A stretch of 30,602 bases of DNA from IMG/VR virus record IMGVR_UViG_3300037189_008019, positions 1-30,602 of that record; one strand, written 5' to 3'. The notes under the pieces are model-generated. The model was not told the DNA's origin and searched no databases. It worked only from the letters and a program-made list of their open reading frames with translations. Source of the stretch: a virus. The translations under genes and the position numbers were made by a program. Shown piece by piece: positions 30,321-30,602 of the stretch. Position 1 is the first letter of the stretch. Each line of letters starts with the position of its first letter.

Positions 30321-30602
30321 ATGGCAAGTGCTGGAAGTGTAACCTTTTCGATGGCATTACCTAACTCTAAGGCTTTACGGGCTTTAGAGGAAGTAGCGGC
30401 AAAAGCAAATCAGGTAGGCCAAAAGATACAAAAGGCTTTTACTGGTGGTGTTACGCCTAAAATGCCTAAAATGCCCGCTGGGCCTAGTGGCATGGCTGGT
30501 ATGGGCGGAAGCCTTGCAAGCGGTGGCGCAGGTCTTGTGGGCCAATTAGGCGGTGCTTTAGGTATAACGGCAGGCATTGCGGGTGTTGTGGGTTTTGGCA
30601 AG
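30321..30602 (+). CDS. Tail tape-measure protein, N-terminal part (cut by window end)
   Basis: The ATG at 30321 opens a frame that runs past the right edge (94 codons visible). The start (SAGSVTFSMALPNSKALRALEEVAAKANQVGQKIQKAF) is a short strand plus amphipathic helix, followed by a Gly/Ala/Met-rich hydrophobic stretch (about residues 55-94) typical of tape-measure proteins. It lies immediately after the chaperones. The length cannot be judged. Confidence 0.6.
   Translation, partial: MASAGSVTFSMALPNSKALRALEEVAAKANQVGQKIQKAFTGGVTPKMPKMPAGPSGMAGMGGSLASGGAGLVGQLGGALGITAGIAGVVGFGK

Noticed and set aside
1-30602. tRNA genes, CRISPR arrays and insertion sequences
   Set aside because: No cloverleaf-like sequence, regularly spaced repeat-spacer array or transposase was found. 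The only tandem arrays are the hexapeptide repeats and the iterons.

Overview
The window looks like about 30.6 kb of a tailed phage or prophage of a Bacteroidetes host. The tail is contractile (myovirus-like): there is a sheath gene, a tube gene, and baseplate J-like and LysM-like baseplate genes. Several things point to Bacteroidetes: (i) promoter-like sequences of the TTTG-N19-21-TAnnTTTG type; (ii) most genes lack a Shine-Dalgarno sequence and have A-rich leaders; (iii) protein types typical of Bacteroidetes phages, such as a DUF6371-like TOPRIM protein, a DUF2586-like sheath and a LysM-type baseplate protein. All genes but one read rightward. No integrase, transposase, DNA polymerase, tRNA or CRISPR array is visible.

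Layout: (1) 1-8838, the distal tail module: a truncated tail-anchored protein, two small membrane proteins, LysM-like and J-like baseplate proteins, a gpI-position protein, three fibre or receptor-binding type proteins (collar-like, carbohydrate-binding-like, LamG-like), a permuted papain-like enzyme and a secreted polysaccharide-lyase-like protein. It ends at a clear terminator (8848-8866). (2) 8870-9766, a metallophosphoesterase. (3) 9997-18892, the early and replication region: a hexapeptide beta-helix protein, many very small genes, an SSB-like small protein, a second terminator (12101-12126), an annealing-protein and YqaJ exonuclease pair, a RecA-fold ATPase, a striking iteron and hairpin region (17264-17421, candidate origin), a TOPRIM primase-like protein and a VRR-NUC nuclease. 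(4) 18994-20377, three genes behind near-consensus promoters, the last encoding a PLD-like protein. (5) 20356-30602, packaging, head and tail: small and large terminase, Mu gp36-like, Mu gp29-like portal, Mu F-like protein, Mu G-like protein, a gp37-position protein, ClpP-type protease-scaffold, decoration protein, capsid, sheath, tube, tail chaperones and the start of a tape-measure-like protein. Because the tape measure runs off the right end and the baseplate starts the left end, the genome is probably circular or permuted and cut within the tail module (inference).

The most notable observations are the following. The portal gene ends in the lambda G/GT-type slippery heptamer GGGAAAG, followed directly by TAA. 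A Shine-Dalgarno-like GGAGGT lies 12 nt upstream of the heptamer, and the Mu F-like ORF continues in exactly the -1 frame with no ATG, so a portal-MuF fusion made by programmed frameshifting is likely. A second start-less -1 ORF follows the tail chaperone. Nine copies of TAC(C/A)CGAAT surround a large cruciform-capable inverted repeat just before the primase-like gene. The only minus-strand gene is a ribbon-helix-helix regulator divergent from the capsid protease. Several promoters place the start codon only 4-6 nt after the -7 box, suggesting leaderless transcripts.
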